Source: Micromonospora sp. NBC_00389
Lineage (GTDB): Bacteria; Actinomycetota; Actinomycetes; Mycobacteriales; Micromonosporaceae
Length of the DNA stretch: 64,000 bases
Reading direction: 5' to 3'
Assembly: GCF_036059255.1 (NCBI RefSeq)
Contig: NZ_CP107947.1
Coordinates: forward strand, 3,224,001 to 3,288,000
Under the pieces are notes generated by a model, which worked only from the letters and a program-made list of their open reading frames with translations, had not been told where the DNA came from and searched no databases. Of the stretch, positions 47,112 through 57,499 are shown piece by piece (within the stretch, counting starts at the first letter, position 1; every line of letters begins with the position of its first letter). A program made the translations under genes and the position numbers.

Positions 47112-48281
47112 ATGCGGATCGTTGGGTTGATGTCCGGAACGTCGTACGACGGGGTGGACGTGGTGGCGGCGGAGTTCACCGCCGAGAGGGACACCCTGTG
47201 GCTGCGTCCGCTGGGGCACCGCGGCCTGGACTACGACGAGCGGCTGCGCGCCGAGATCGCCGCGCTGCTGCCGCCGGCGGCCACCACCATCGAGGCGGTC
47301 TGCCGGCTCGACAACCGCCTCGGCGACGTCTTCGCCGAGGCGGCGGCGGTCGGCCTGGAGTTGGCCGGCGGGCGGGCCGACGTGGTGGTCTCACCCGGGC
47401 AGACGGTCTTCCACTGGGTCGCCGACGGGGTGGCCCGGGGCACCCTGCAACTGGGCGCGGTCGCCCGGGTGGCCGCCCGGGTGGGCGTACCGGTGCTCAG
47501 CGACCTGCGCTCGGCGGACATCGCCGCCGGCGGGCAGGGCGCGCCGCTGGTGCCGGCCTTCGACGCGTTGCTGCTGGACCCGGCCGACGGCGCCGCCGCA
47601 CCGCGCGCGGCGCTGAACCTCGGCGGCATCGCCAACCTCACCGTGGTCGCGCCGGGGGCGCCGGTGCTCGGGTACGACGTGGGCCCGGCCAACGCCCTGC
47701 TGGACGCGGCGGCCCGGCGCTTCCTGGACCAACCGTGTGACCTCGACGGCGCCCGCGCGGCGGCCGGCCGGGTGCATCCGGGCCTGCTCGCCGAGCTGCT
47801 GGCCGAGCCGTACTACGCGGCGGCGCCGCCGAAGTCCACCGGCAAGGAGTTGTTCCACGCCGGCTACCTGGACCGGCGGCTGGCCGCGCTCGGTGAGCCG
47901 GTGCCGGTGGACGACCTGCTGGCCACGCTGACCGAACTGACCGCGCGGGTGGTGGCCGCCGAGTGCGACCGGCACCACGTGGTCGAGGTGGTCGCCGCGG
48001 GCGGTGGTGTGCGCAACCCCACCCTGCTGGGTCGGCTCGCGGCGCTGGGCGCCGGCCGGTGGCGGCTGCGTGGCACCGACGAGCTGGGTGTGCCCGCGCA
48101 GGCCAAGGAGGCGTACGCCTTCGCGTTGCTCGGCTGGCTGTCCTGGCACGGGCTACCCGGGTCGATCCCGTCGGTGACCGGCGCCACCCGGGGTGTGGTG
48201 CTCGGCTCCTGGACCCCGGCGGGGCCGGCGTACCCCGGCACCCCGGCCGACCCGCCGCGCCGGCTGCGAATCCGGTCCTGA
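47112..48281 (+). CDS. anmK: Anhydro-N-acetylmuramic acid kinase
   Basis: 389 residues. [12 protein letters not shown] (residues 5-16) is the ATP loop; [34 protein letters not shown] and [10 protein letters not shown] are family motifs. It phosphorylates and hydrolyses 1,6-anhydro-MurNAc from cell-wall turnover to MurNAc 6-phosphate. ATG 47112 follows GGGGAG weakly. It sits 17 bases after the RNA methyltransferase and may be transcribed with it. Confidence 0.94.
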   Translation: MRIVGLMSGTSYDGVDVVAAEFTAERDTLWLRPLGHRGLDYDERLRAEIAALLPPAATTIEAVCRLDNRLGDVFAEAAAVGLELAGGRADVVVSPGQTVFHWVADGVARGTLQLGAVARVAARVGVPVLSDLRSADIAAGGQGAPLVPAFDALLLDPADGAAAPRAALNLGGIANLTVVAPGAPVLGYDVGPANALLDAAARRFLDQPCDLDGARAAAGRVHPGLLAELLAEPYYAAAPPKSTGKELFHAGYLDRRLAALGEPVPVDDLLATLTELTARVVAAECDRHHVVEVVAAGGGVRNPTLLGRLAALGAGRWRLRGTDELGVPAQAKEAYAFALLGWLSWHGLPGSIPSVTGATRGVVLGSWTPAGPAYPGTPADPPRRLRIRS

Positions 48282-48395
48282 CCAGGCACGTGGCCGATCG
48301 CCGCGGGCCGGGCCGGCCGGGGTCTGACCAGGCGCTCAGCTGGCGGGCGTGGGTGTACCGGCCTCGGCCCGGGCTGCGGAGTACCGGAGGGCCGA

Positions 48396-48401
48396 TAGAC
48401 T
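48396..48401 (+). promoter_or_regulatory. -10 box TAGACT of dxs, leaderless
   Basis: TAGACT lies eight bases before the ATG of dxs and no ribosome site precedes the start. This gives transcription start at or just before the ATG. It is the same hexamer as for 14807 and 51760. Confidence 0.5.
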
Positions 48402-48409
48402 CTCCGGTC

Positions 48410-50356
48410 ATGAGTGTTGAAGAGGACACGGCCAACCACGGCCGGCTGCTGGCGACGGTGCGCGGTCCGCAGGACGTCAAGCGGATGTCCGGCGAGGAGC
48501 TGGACGTCCTCGCCGCCGAGATCCGGGACTTCCTGATCGCCAAGGTCTCCCGTACCGGCGGACACGTCGGTCCCAACCTCGGTGTGGTCGAGCTGACGCT
48601 GGCCATGCACCGCGTCTTCGACTCCCCCCGGGACCGGCTCCTGTTCGACACCGGCCACCAGTCGTACGTGCACAAGATCCTCACCGGGCGGCAGGCCGGC
48701 TTCGACAAGCTCCGCCAGCGCGGTGGCCTCTCCGGCTACCCCAGCCAGGCGGAGAGCGAGCACGACCTGATCGAGAACTCGCACGCCTCCACCGCCCTCT
48801 CCTACGCCGACGGCCTGGCCAAGGCGTACGCCCTGCGGGGCGAGGCGCGCAGCGTGGTGGCCGTGGTCGGCGACGGCGCGCTCACCGGCGGCATGTGCTG
48901 GGAGGCGCTGAACAACATCGCCACCGCCGGCAACCCGCTGGTGATCGTGGTCAACGACAACGGCCGCTCGTACGCCCCGACCATCGGCGGGCTGGCCGAC
49001 CACCTCTCCTCGCTGCGGCTCAACCCGGGCTACGAGAAGGTCCTCGACACGGTCAAGGACGCCCTCGGCTCCACGCCGCTGGTCGGCCGGCCGATGTACG
49101 AGGTGCTGCACGCGGTCAAGAAGGGAATCAAGGACGCGGTTGCCCCGCAGGCCATGTTCGAGGACCTCGGCATCAAGTACGTCGGCCCGGTGGACGGGCA
49201 CGACGTGGCGGCCGTCGAGTCGGCACTGCGCGCGGCGAAGAACTTCGGCGGCCCGGTGATCGTGCACGCGGTCACCCGCAAGGGCTACGGCTACCGCCCG
49301 GCCGAGGAGGACGAGGCGGACTGCCTGCACGGCCCCGGCAGCGCCTTCGACGTGGAGACCGGCGCGCTGCTGGCCGCCCCCTCGGTGAAGTGGACCCACG
49401 TCTTCGCCGACGAGCTGCTGGCCGTCGCCGACGAGCGGCCGGACGTGGTGGGCATCACCGCCGCGATGGCCGAGCCGACCGGCATCGCCAAGCTGGCCCG
49501 CAAGTACCCCGAGCGGGTGTACGACGTGGGCATCGCCGAGCAGCACGCCGCCACCTCGGCGGCCGGGCTCGCGCTGGGCGGCCTGCACCCGGTGGTCGCG
49601 GTCTACGCCACCTTCCTCAACCGCGCCTTCGACCAGGTCCTGCTGGACGTGGCGATGCACAAGCTGCCGGTGACCTTCGTGCTGGACCGGGCCGGCATCA
49701 CCGGCCCGGACGGCCCCAGCCACTACGGCATCTGGGATATGTCGGTCTTCGGCGTGGTGCCCGGGCTCCGGATCGCCGCTCCTCGGGACGCCGCCACGCT
49801 GCGCGAGGAGCTGCGCGAGGCGGTGGCTGTCGACGACGGCCCGACCGTGGTGCGCTTCCCGACCGGCGCGGTCGCCGCGGACCTGCCGGCGCTGCGCCGG
49901 GTCGGCCCGGTCGACGTGCTGGCCGAGTCGGCCCGTACCGACGTGCTGCTGGTCGCCGTCGGCTCCTTCGGCCACCTGGGCATGGAGGTGGCCGCCCGGG
50001 TCGCCGAGCAGGGCTACGGGGTCACCGTGGTCGACCCCCGGTGGGTCCGCCCGATCCCGGCCGAGCTGGTCGAGCTGGCCGCCGGTCACCGGCTCGTGGT
50101 CAGCGTCGAGGACGGCGTCCGGGTCGGTGGCGTGGGCGACGCGCTCGGCCAGGCGATGCGCGACGCCGATGTCCGTGTTCCGCTCAGGGATCTGGGCGTA
50201 CCGGCTGACTGGCACCCGCACGGCACCCGCGCGCAGATCCTCGCCGACCTGCGCCTGACCGCCCAGGACGTGGCCCGTGACGTCACCGGCTGGATCTCCG
50301 GCCTGGACGGCACCCCGGTCCAGCTGACGGCAACCGACGCCCCGGCCCAGAACTGA
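48410..50356 (+). CDS. dxs: 1-deoxy-D-xylulose-5-phosphate synthase
   Basis: 648 residues, the usual length. Thiamine-diphosphate motifs are seen: [10 protein letters not shown] (about 48), [16 protein letters not shown] (about 154) and [26 protein letters not shown] is also conserved. It makes DXP from pyruvate and glyceraldehyde-3-phosphate, the first step of the MEP isoprenoid pathway. The last 25 residues are a species-specific tail. It is followed by a strong terminator. Confidence 0.97.
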   Translation: MSVEEDTANHGRLLATVRGPQDVKRMSGEELDVLAAEIRDFLIAKVSRTGGHVGPNLGVVELTLAMHRVFDSPRDRLLFDTGHQSYVHKILTGRQAGFDKLRQRGGLSGYPSQAESEHDLIENSHASTALSYADGLAKAYALRGEARSVVAVVGDGALTGGMCWEALNNIATAGNPLVIVVNDNGRSYAPTIGGLADHLSSLRLNPGYEKVLDTVKDALGSTPLVGRPMYEVLHAVKKGIKDAVAPQAMFEDLGIKYVGPVDGHDVAAVESALRAAKNFGGPVIVHAVTRKGYGYRPAEEDEADCLHGPGSAFDVETGALLAAPSVKWTHVFADELLAVADERPDVVGITAAMAEPTGIAKLARKYPERVYDVGIAEQHAATSAAGLALGGLHPVVAVYATFLNRAFDQVLLDVAMHKLPVTFVLDRAGITGPDGPSHYGIWDMSVFGVVPGLRIAAPRDAATLREELREAVAVDDGPTVVRFPTGAVAADLPALRRVGPVDVLAESARTDVLLVAVGSFGHLGMEVAARVAEQGYGVTVVDPRWVRPIPAELVELAAGHRLVVSVEDGVRVGGVGDALGQAMRDADVRVPLRDLGVPADWHPHGTRAQILADLRLTAQDVARDVTGWISGLDGTPVQLTATDAPAQN

Positions 50357-50363
50357 CCCCTGC

Positions 50364-50402
50364 GCGACGGCGGGCGTCCCCTCCGGGGGCGCCCGCCGTC
50401 GC
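50364..50402 (+). terminator. Strong hairpin after dxs
   Basis: A 17-base left arm (GCGACGGCGGGCGTCCC) pairs with its near-complement ending CCCGCCGTCGC, around a CTCC loop. No U-run, but the stem is very stable. It lies between dxs and the convergent lipoprotein gene. Confidence 0.8.
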
Positions 50403-50409
50403 CGTGTAA

Positions 50410-51600
50410 TCAGCGGGGGGTTATCGAGCGGTAGTGAGTCTTGTCGGTGCCGGCGAGGCTGAACGTCTGGGTGCGGGGTGGTTCGGGGACGACCACCAGG
50501 CCGGGGCGTTCGACCAGCACTGGGGTGCCCGGCGGGACGGAGAGTGAGCTGTCCCGGGTGGCCCGCCAACTGAGTACCACCAGCGGCTGGCCGGGCACCG
50601 GCAGGTCGTACGTCTGCAGAGGGGTGGCCCGGTCGGCCGGCGAGACCACCGGCGCGCTCCCGTCCGCGGGGCGGTAGACCACCGCCGTCATCGTGCCGGC
50701 ATCGGTGTCCCAGCTGAGCTGCTGCAACTCGGCGGCCTCGCCGCCGCCCAGGGCGACCTCACCGAGCGAGCGGACCGTGAGCTTCGCCATCGGCCAGGAC
50801 GTCGGCACCGAGCGCGGCGCGTCCCGGTCGCCGATCCGGCGCGGAATGCTGCCGAACGGACCCCGGTCGCCGGCCAGCACACAGGTGTCCAGGCCGGTGA
50901 GCGCCCGCCGGCCGGTGCCGGACTCGTCACGCACCAGCGGATAACGCGGATCGGCGGTGCCGGTGCCCAGGTCGAGCAGCCGGTCGGCGGCTCGGCCCCG
51001 GGGCAGCGACTCGGTGGCCCGCAGGGTCGCGGTGACCGGGACCGCCGTGCAGGCCGGCACGTCGACCGGAGCGCTGAGGCCGTCGGCGACGGTCAGCGCC
51101 CGGCCCTGCGGCCCGAGCAGCTTCTGCACACGGGCGGACACCAGGTAGCGCCGGCCGCCAGCGGTCTGCACCGGCAGCACGTCGGAGTAGACCAGGTAGC
51201 CGGGGTCGGTGTAGTCGGTCGCGCGGGTCACCGCGTACCGGTCGCCGTCGCGGGTGAGTTGCAGCAGCCAGGAGGCGCTCTCGCCGGGCACGTCGGCGGC
51301 GACCAGGGCAACCGGGGTGCCGTCGATCCGGCCGGAGAAGAGAATGCCGGACGAGGGCAGGTGCGCCCGGTCGTCGACCGGCGACCGCCAGTCGCGTACC
51401 ACGTCGGTGACGGCCGCCGTCACCGCGGCGTCGGCGGCCAGGTCACCCCGGGGCGGCCACACCGCCAGCGAGCCGTCCAGGCTGTCATAGCCGACCCGCA
51501 GGTCTTGTGGCTTCCGGTCGGCGACCGGACCGCACGCGGTGCCGGCCAGCAGCGCACCGAGCAGGACCGCGAGTGTCCAGCCGTACCGGCGGCCTGGCAT
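50410..51600 (-). CDS. Putative exported protein or lipoprotein of unknown family
   Basis: 396 residues. The N-terminus (GWTLAVLLGALLAGTACGP) is a signal peptide; the Cys in GTAC is a weak lipobox, so membrane anchoring is possible but not certain. The mature protein is beta-rich, with VAADVPGESASWLLQLTRDGDRYAV and WPMAKLTVRSLGEVALGGG, like secreted scaffolds. No motif fixes a function. ATG 51600 follows GGAGGG. It faces the GT-C cluster and may be part of it. Confidence 0.7.
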   Translation of the reverse strand: MPGRRYGWTLAVLLGALLAGTACGPVADRKPQDLRVGYDSLDGSLAVWPPRGDLAADAAVTAAVTDVVRDWRSPVDDRAHLPSSGILFSGRIDGTPVALVAADVPGESASWLLQLTRDGDRYAVTRATDYTDPGYLVYSDVLPVQTAGGRRYLVSARVQKLLGPQGRALTVADGLSAPVDVPACTAVPVTATLRATESLPRGRAADRLLDLGTGTADPRYPLVRDESGTGRRALTGLDTCVLAGDRGPFGSIPRRIGDRDAPRSVPTSWPMAKLTVRSLGEVALGGGEAAELQQLSWDTDAGTMTAVVYRPADGSAPVVSPADRATPLQTYDLPVPGQPLVVLSWRATRDSSLSVPPGTPVLVERPGLVVVPEPPRTQTFSLAGTDKTHYRSITPR

Positions 51601-51759
51601 CACCTGATCCGCCCTCCGATCGCCTCGCAGTCGCTGTCGGAAAGCGCCATAGTACGAGATGTCCGACGCGACGCCTCCGGTGGCCGCCGGTCCACCCACC
51701 ACAATGGACCTCACCGGGGCTTTAGTGCCCTTTCGAGCCTCGGGTAGACTCCGCCGACT

Positions 51760-53700
51760 GTGACGCCTGCCGAGTCCCGCGCCCTGTCCGCGCCGCACCC
51801 GGAGGCGGCGGCCGGCCCCGACGAGACAGTGAGCCATCGCACTCCGGCCTCCGCGCCGACCGCCACACTGACTGCAGCGCCGACCGCCACGCCGGTCCCA
51901 GTGCCGGTTGAGTCCGGGGCGGACGACCGAGCGGAGCCAACCGTCGGGACGTGGCGGCGTCGGTGGACGCGGCGGCGGCAGGACCTGGCCGTGGGCGGGT
52001 TGTTCCTGCTCGCCGCGGTCTGGGTGACCAGCCGGATCTGGCTGGACCCCGCCGGGCGGGCGGCGTCGCTCTACACCGGCGACCCGGCCCAGGTGCAGTT
52101 CTTCCTCGCCCACTCGGTACGCGTGGTGCTGCACGGCGAGTACCCGTTCTACACCGAGCAGTTCAACTACCCCGACGGCGTCAACCTGATGGCCAACACG
52201 GCCGTGTTGGCGCTGGGCATCCCGATGGTGCCGGTGACCCTGCTCTTCGGGCCTGCGGTGTCCTTCGTGGTGCTGGTCACGCTCGGCCTCGCCGGCACCG
52301 CGATGGCCTGGTACGTCATGCTCTCCCGGCACCTGGTGCGTACCCCGCTGGCGGCGGCGGCCGGCGCGTGGTTCTGCGGGTTCTCCCCGGCGATGCTCTC
52401 GCACGCCAGTTGGCATCCGAACATCATCAGCCAGTTCCTGCTGCCGTTCATCGTCTGGCGGGTGCTGGTGCTCACCCGGTCCCGCCGGCCGGTACGCGAC
52501 GGGATGCTGCTGGCGCTGCTGGTCACCGCGCAGGCGTTCATCAACGAGGAGATCCTGCTCTTCACGGCGATGGCCTGCGGGATCTTCCTGCTCGCGGTGC
52601 TCGTCCAGGAGCCAGCCCGCTGGCGGGCGGCGTGGCGACCGCTGGGCGCCGGCCTGGCAGCCTGTGCGCTGCTGGCCGGGGCGCTGCTGGCGTACCCGCT
52701 GTACGTGCAGTTCGCCGGGCCGATGGCGTACCACGGGCTCAGCGACGCGGTGCAGGACTACGGCAACGACATCGCCGCCTTCTTCGCCCCCGGCTCGCCC
52801 ACCCTCGGTGGCAACCAGCGGGCCAACGTCAACCTGTCGCCGAACTACTCCGAGGAGAACGCCTTCTTCGGTTGGAGCCTTTCGCTGCTGGCCATCGGCG
52901 TCGTGGTCTGGCTGCGGCGGAATCTGGTCGTCCGGGCGCTCGCGGCAACCGGCGTGTTCTTCGCCGTGCTCTCCCTCGGTGAGCGAATCTCCTGGTGGGA
53001 CCGGGAGCTGGTCACCGGGCCCTGGCAGTTCCTGGTGCACCTGCCGCTGCTGGACGCCGTTGTGCCGACCCGGTTCGGTCTGATCACCAGCGTGGTGGTC
53101 GGTCTGCTGCTTGCGCTCGCCGTCGAGCGGGCCTGGGCGCTGCGTCCGGCCGACCGGCGCACGGTGCGGAAGCTGACCGTCGCCGGGCTGGCGTTCGCGC
53201 TTCTGCCGATCGCCCCGATGCCGCTGCGGATGGTCTCCCGGCCGCCGGTGCCGGACTTCATCACCGCCGACCGCTGGCGGGCGTACGTCGGCCCGGACCA
53301 GACGCTGGTGCCGATCCCGGTGCCCAGCATGGGCAACACGCACGGCATGCGCTGGGCGGCGGCCACCAATCTCGACTTCAAGATCCCCGGCGGTTACTTC
53401 CTCGCCCCCCGCAACGGCAACACCGGTGACCCTGGCCGGTTCGGTGGCCGGCCGAGCGGGGTGGGTCAGGTGCTGGAGGAGGTGGCGACCACCGGTCGCA
53501 CGCCCAAGCTGGACGACCGGCAGCGCCGTCGCTTCACGGACGAGCTGCGGCACTGGCGGGCGGCGATCCTGGTGCTGCCGGTCCGGCAGCAGAACGCCGA
53601 GCCGCTGCGGCGTACCGTCGAGGATCTGGTTGGTCCCGGCCGCCAGGAGCTGGACGTCTGGGTGTGGGACGTCCGGACACTGACCGATCGCTCGGTCTGA
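51760..53700 (+). CDS. GT-C-like polytopic membrane protein, copy 1
   Basis: 646 residues; about 12 membrane helices after a Pro/Ala-rich soluble N-terminus of 70 residues. Shared with its two neighbours: an Asp early in the first outside loop (GDPAQVQFFLAHS), FNYPDGVNLMANTAVLALG, a NEE motif (AFINEEILL), GGYFLAPRNG near the end and a WVWDVR finish. The layout fits GT-C glycosyltransferases using lipid-linked sugars, with the loop Asp as candidate catalytic residue. Substrate unknown. TAGACT nine bases before the GTG suggests leaderless transcription. Confidence 0.72.
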   Translation: MTPAESRALSAPHPEAAAGPDETVSHRTPASAPTATLTAAPTATPVPVPVESGADDRAEPTVGTWRRRWTRRRQDLAVGGLFLLAAVWVTSRIWLDPAGRAASLYTGDPAQVQFFLAHSVRVVLHGEYPFYTEQFNYPDGVNLMANTAVLALGIPMVPVTLLFGPAVSFVVLVTLGLAGTAMAWYVMLSRHLVRTPLAAAAGAWFCGFSPAMLSHASWHPNIISQFLLPFIVWRVLVLTRSRRPVRDGMLLALLVTAQAFINEEILLFTAMACGIFLLAVLVQEPARWRAAWRPLGAGLAACALLAGALLAYPLYVQFAGPMAYHGLSDAVQDYGNDIAAFFAPGSPTLGGNQRANVNLSPNYSEENAFFGWSLSLLAIGVVVWLRRNLVVRALAATGVFFAVLSLGERISWWDRELVTGPWQFLVHLPLLDAVVPTRFGLITSVVVGLLLALAVERAWALRPADRRTVRKLTVAGLAFALLPIAPMPLRMVSRPPVPDFITADRWRAYVGPDQTLVPIPVPSMGNTHGMRWAAATNLDFKIPGGYFLAPRNGNTGDPGRFGGRPSGVGQVLEEVATTGRTPKLDDRQRRRFTDELRHWRAAILVLPVRQQNAEPLRRTVEDLVGPGRQELDVWVWDVRTLTDRSV

Positions 53701-55487
53701 TGACCACCGGGACGGCGTCACCGGCGACGACGGTCCCGGCGACGCCAGACCGGCCGCGGCGGGCGTGGCTGCCGGACGCGCTGGTGGTGGCCGGCTATCT
53801 GGTTCTGGCCGTGCTGCTGACCAGCGGGCAGTGGCGTCACCCCGGGCGGTTGTTCCATCAGGCGGGCGACCAGGTCCTCTTCGAGTGGATGCTGGCCCAC
53901 GCGGCCCACGCCGTGGCCGAAGGGGAGAACCCGCTCTACAGCACCGCGTTGAACGCGCCGGACGGGGTCAACCTGATGGCGAACACCTCGGTGCTCGGCC
54001 TGGGTGTTCCGCTGACCCCGGTCACCCTGCTCTTCGGCTCGCAGGCGGCGTTCTGCGTGGCGGTCGTCTGCTGCCTCGCCGGCACCGCCACGGCCTGGTA
54101 CGCGCTGCTGCGCGGCCGCCTGGTCACCGCTCGGTCCGCGGCGGCGGTCGGTGGGCTGATCTGCGGCTTCGCCCCCGGCATGATCGCCCAGGCCGGCGCG
54201 CACCTGCACATGGCCGCCCAGTTCCTGGTGCCGGCGATCCTCGCCCTGGTGTTCCGGCCCGGGCCGGGTCCGGGCGGGGTGTGGCGGCCCGGCGTCGGCC
54301 TCGGCCTGCTGCTCGCCTGGCAGGTCTTCATCGGCGAGGAGGTGCTGGTCTTCCTGGCGCTCGCCGCCGGGGTGTTCGCGCTGGGCTACGCGCTCGCCGA
54401 CCGGGTGGCGGCCCGGCGGCTCGCACCGGCACTGCTCGGCCGGCTCGGAGTGGCGGCCGTGGTGGCGGCGGCGCTGCTGGCGTACCCGCTGTGGTTCCAG
54501 TTCCGCGGCCCGCAGCACTACTCCGGGATGGCCTTCGCCGTGCCCGGCTTCCAGCTCGACGCGGCGTCGTTCACCGCATCGGCGCGGCAGACCGTGCTCG
54601 GCGACGACTGGCTGCCGGGGCTGCTCTCGCCGAACCCAACTGAGGAGAACTCGTTCTTCGGCCCCGGTCTGCTGGTGCTCGCCGTGGTGATCGTGATCTG
54701 GCTGTGGCGACGACCGCTGGTCCGCGCGCTGGCCGGCTGCGGCCTGATCTTCGCCCTGCTGTCGCTCGGCACCGAGCTGCGGGTGGACGGCACGGCCACC
54801 GGCATCCCGGGGCCGTACCGGCTGGTCGCCGGGCTGCCGCTGCTGGACCTCGCGGTTCCGGCCCGGTTCGCGCTGGTGTGTGTGCCGGTGCTGGGCCTGC
54901 TGGTGGCGCTCTCCCTGGACCGGGTCCGGGCGGCGCGCGGGCCGTCGGCCGCACCGGGACTGCCGGTACGGCTGCTCTGGACCGGCGCGGTGGCCGCCGC
55001 GCTGCTGCCCCTGGTCCCGACGCCGATCCGGGCGGTGCCCGTCGCGCCGGTGCCGGGGTTCGTCGCCGACGGCGGGTGGCGCCCGCTGGTGCCGCCGGGC
55101 CGGACCATCGTGGCGGTACCCCCGGTCACCGGTGCCGCGCTCAGCCCGGTGATGCTCTGGTCAGCCCGCGCCTTGCTGGCGTTCCGCGCGCCGGGCGGGT
55201 ACTTCATCGGCCCGAGCGGCCCGGACGACCCGGCGGCCCGCTGGGGAGCGCCGGACCGGCCGACCGCCGTCCTGCTGCGCCGGGTGGCCGAGACGGGCAC
55301 GGTGCCGGTGCTCAACGACACCGACCGCCGGCAGGCCCTGGAGGATCTGCGGCACTGGCGGGCCGCGCTGGTGGTGCTCGGCCGGTTGCCGCACGGCGAC
55401 CCGGTCCGCCGGACCGTCGAGGAGTTGCTCGGCCCGGGCCGACCGGTCGACGGCGGGTGGGTGTGGGACGTCCGGGACCGCGTCTAA
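53700..55487 (+). CDS. GT-C-like polytopic membrane protein, copy 2
   Basis: 595 residues, ATG overlapping the stop of copy 1 (TGATG), so coupled. Same landmarks: GDQVLFEWMLAHA, LNAPDGVNLMANTSVLGLG, FIGEEVLVF, GGYFIGPSG and GWVWDVR. Helices align with copy 1 throughout, and the C-terminal extracellular domain shares the GPGR and RHW patterns. No family function is fixed. It converges with copy 3 with a four-base stop overlap. Confidence 0.72.
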   Translation: MTTGTASPATTVPATPDRPRRAWLPDALVVAGYLVLAVLLTSGQWRHPGRLFHQAGDQVLFEWMLAHAAHAVAEGENPLYSTALNAPDGVNLMANTSVLGLGVPLTPVTLLFGSQAAFCVAVVCCLAGTATAWYALLRGRLVTARSAAAVGGLICGFAPGMIAQAGAHLHMAAQFLVPAILALVFRPGPGPGGVWRPGVGLGLLLAWQVFIGEEVLVFLALAAGVFALGYALADRVAARRLAPALLGRLGVAAVVAAALLAYPLWFQFRGPQHYSGMAFAVPGFQLDAASFTASARQTVLGDDWLPGLLSPNPTEENSFFGPGLLVLAVVIVIWLWRRPLVRALAGCGLIFALLSLGTELRVDGTATGIPGPYRLVAGLPLLDLAVPARFALVCVPVLGLLVALSLDRVRAARGPSAAPGLPVRLLWTGAVAAALLPLVPTPIRAVPVAPVPGFVADGGWRPLVPPGRTIVAVPPVTGAALSPVMLWSARALLAFRAPGGYFIGPSGPDDPAARWGAPDRPTAVLLRRVAETGTVPVLNDTDRRQALEDLRHWRAALVVLGRLPHGDPVRRTVEELLGPGRPVDGGWVWDVRDRV

Positions 55488-57385
55488 CCCACCAGCGCGC
55501 GGACGTCCCAGACCCAGACGTCGTCGACCCGTTGCGGCGGCCCGAGCAGGGCGGTGACCAGGTCGCGCAGCACCGCCTCACGCGGGTGCGCCCCGAGCAC
55601 CACCACCGACGCGCGCCAGAACCGCAGGTCCTCGACGGCCTGACGGCGGTTCTCGTCGGTGAGCGCCGGCACCACGCCAGTGTCCATCGTGGAGTAGATG
55701 AGGCTGCTGGTCGGCCGGTTCGGCGCGCCGAAGACCCCCTCACCCACCTCGTTCGGGCCGATGAAGTAGCCGCCCGGGACGGGGAACTCCTGCCCGGTCA
55801 GCGCGCTCCAGCGCAGTGTCGGCAGGCCGTGCACGTTGCTGGGGATCGGCACCGGCACCAGGGTCCGGCCCGCCGGCACGTACGGCCGCCAGCCGCCGGC
55901 GGTGATGAAGTGCGGCGGCGGGTCCATGGGCTGGGCCGGCAGCGGCCGGGGGAAGAGCGGCAGCAGGGCGAGGGCGACCGCCGCGTACCCCACCGGGCGT
56001 AGCCACCGCCGGCGCGACGCGACCGGCGCGGGTGCGGTCGACTCACCGGACGTCGCCGGCTTCGGCTCGCCGGCGCGCGGTGCAGGCACCCGGGGTCGGT
56101 CGGCCAGCGGCCGGCCCTGACGGGCCGCCGCGTCCCAGGTCAGCGCGAGCAGCACGCCCACCGCGGCGGCGACCACCAGGCTCAACCGGGTCGGCATCAT
56201 CATCTCGACCAGTGGCAGGTCGTCCGGGACGTACGACCACGGGCCGCGCACCTCGGTCTCCACGCCGTTGAAGCGCACCGTCGGCCCGATCGCGGCCACG
56301 GTGAAGACCACGATCAGCACCGCGACGATCCGGGCGGCCAGCGACCGGCGCACGAGCAGCACCAGGGCCACCACCGAGAGCAGCACCAAAGGCAAACCGA
56401 ACCAGGTGTTCTGCTCGGTCAGCCCGATCGTCTTCTCCACCACCGGGTCCCCGGCCCAGGTGTCCCGGGCGAAGGTGACGAAGGCGACCAGGTCCTCACC
56501 CCAGTTGTGGAAGACACCGCCCTGGAGGCCGCGGTACGACTGCGGGCCGTTGAACTGGAACCAGATCGGGTACGCCGCGAGCAGCAACGCCAGCCCGCCG
56601 CCGACGCCAAGCGCGGCCAGGAAGGGGCCGGCCGCGGCCCGTGCCGCCGCCGGTCGCTGCACGGCGTACGCCAGCACGACGACCAGGCAGGCCAGCGCCG
56701 TGAGCAGCAGCATCTCCTCGTTGATGAAGATCTGGTACGCCACCAGCACCCCGAGCACCAGCCCGTTGCGCCGCCACCGACCCGGCTCACCCAGCCGCAG
56801 CACCCGCACCACGATCAGCGGCAGCAGGAAGTTGGACACGAAGTTCGGCTGGCCGTTGGCGTGGTGGATGATCCCCGGCGCGAAGCCGAGGAACGCGCCG
56901 CCGACGAAGGCCGCGGCCCGGGAGCGCACCAGATGCCGGGAGAGCATCCAGTACGAGGTGCCGGCGGTGGCCGCCAACGCCCCGCCCAGGTAGAGCGCGT
57001 ACATCACCTGTGGACCGAGCAGCATGGTCAGCGGGGCCAGCGGCAGGGTCACCCCGAGCAGCGAGGTGTTGGCCATCATGTTCACCCCGTCCGGGGCGTT
57101 CTGACGGGCCGTGAACAGCGGGTTCTCCAGGTGCTGCACCGAGTACGCGCCGTGCGCGAACAGCCACTCGAACCAGCTGTGGTCGGTGGGCAGGTGGGAG
57201 GAGACCCGGCCCTGCACGTCCCCCCAGTAGTTGAGGCAGACGAACACGCCCAGCAGCACATAGGCTCCGAGGGCCAACAGGTCGGCGCGGACCGGGCGCC
57301 GTCGGGGCCGTCGCGTCGGTTCGGCCTCGGCCGGGTCGACGTCGGTCACGGGATTCAGCGAAGGGTCTACCACCGGCACAGCCAC
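55484..57385 (-). CDS. GT-C-like polytopic membrane protein, copy 3
   Basis: 633 residues on the opposite strand. It carries TDHSWFEWLFAHG, NAPDGVNMMANTSLLG, FINEEMLL, GGYFIGPNE and DVWVWDVR, matching copies 1 and 2. TACGAT eight bases before the GTG at 57385 suggests a leaderless start. Three related genes side by side suggest duplication followed by divergence, perhaps acting on different sugars or positions of a cell-surface polymer. That use is inference. Confidence 0.72.
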   Translation of the reverse strand: MAVPVVDPSLNPVTDVDPAEAEPTRRPRRRPVRADLLALGAYVLLGVFVCLNYWGDVQGRVSSHLPTDHSWFEWLFAHGAYSVQHLENPLFTARQNAPDGVNMMANTSLLGVTLPLAPLTMLLGPQVMYALYLGGALAATAGTSYWMLSRHLVRSRAAAFVGGAFLGFAPGIIHHANGQPNFVSNFLLPLIVVRVLRLGEPGRWRRNGLVLGVLVAYQIFINEEMLLLTALACLVVVLAYAVQRPAAARAAAGPFLAALGVGGGLALLLAAYPIWFQFNGPQSYRGLQGGVFHNWGEDLVAFVTFARDTWAGDPVVEKTIGLTEQNTWFGLPLVLLSVVALVLLVRRSLAARIVAVLIVVFTVAAIGPTVRFNGVETEVRGPWSYVPDDLPLVEMMMPTRLSLVVAAAVGVLLALTWDAAARQGRPLADRPRVPAPRAGEPKPATSGESTAPAPVASRRRWLRPVGYAAVALALLPLFPRPLPAQPMDPPPHFITAGGWRPYVPAGRTLVPVPIPSNVHGLPTLRWSALTGQEFPVPGGYFIGPNEVGEGVFGAPNRPTSSLIYSTMDTGVVPALTDENRRQAVEDLRFWRASVVVLGAHPREAVLRDLVTALLGPPQRVDDVWVWDVRALVG

Positions 57386-57499
57386 GACGCGCCATCGTAC
57401 AGGCGACCGCGCGTCGCATTTGCCGGGCCGGTGCACCCACGGCCGGTTTGCCGGAGGTGACCCGTCGGCCAGCCGCGCGTGGCGGGGGGAGGACGGTCG

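Noticed and set aside
47864..50569. 901-codon minus-strand frame over anmK and dxs
   Set aside because: Antisense shadow of two clear genes, with composition unlike a protein family.
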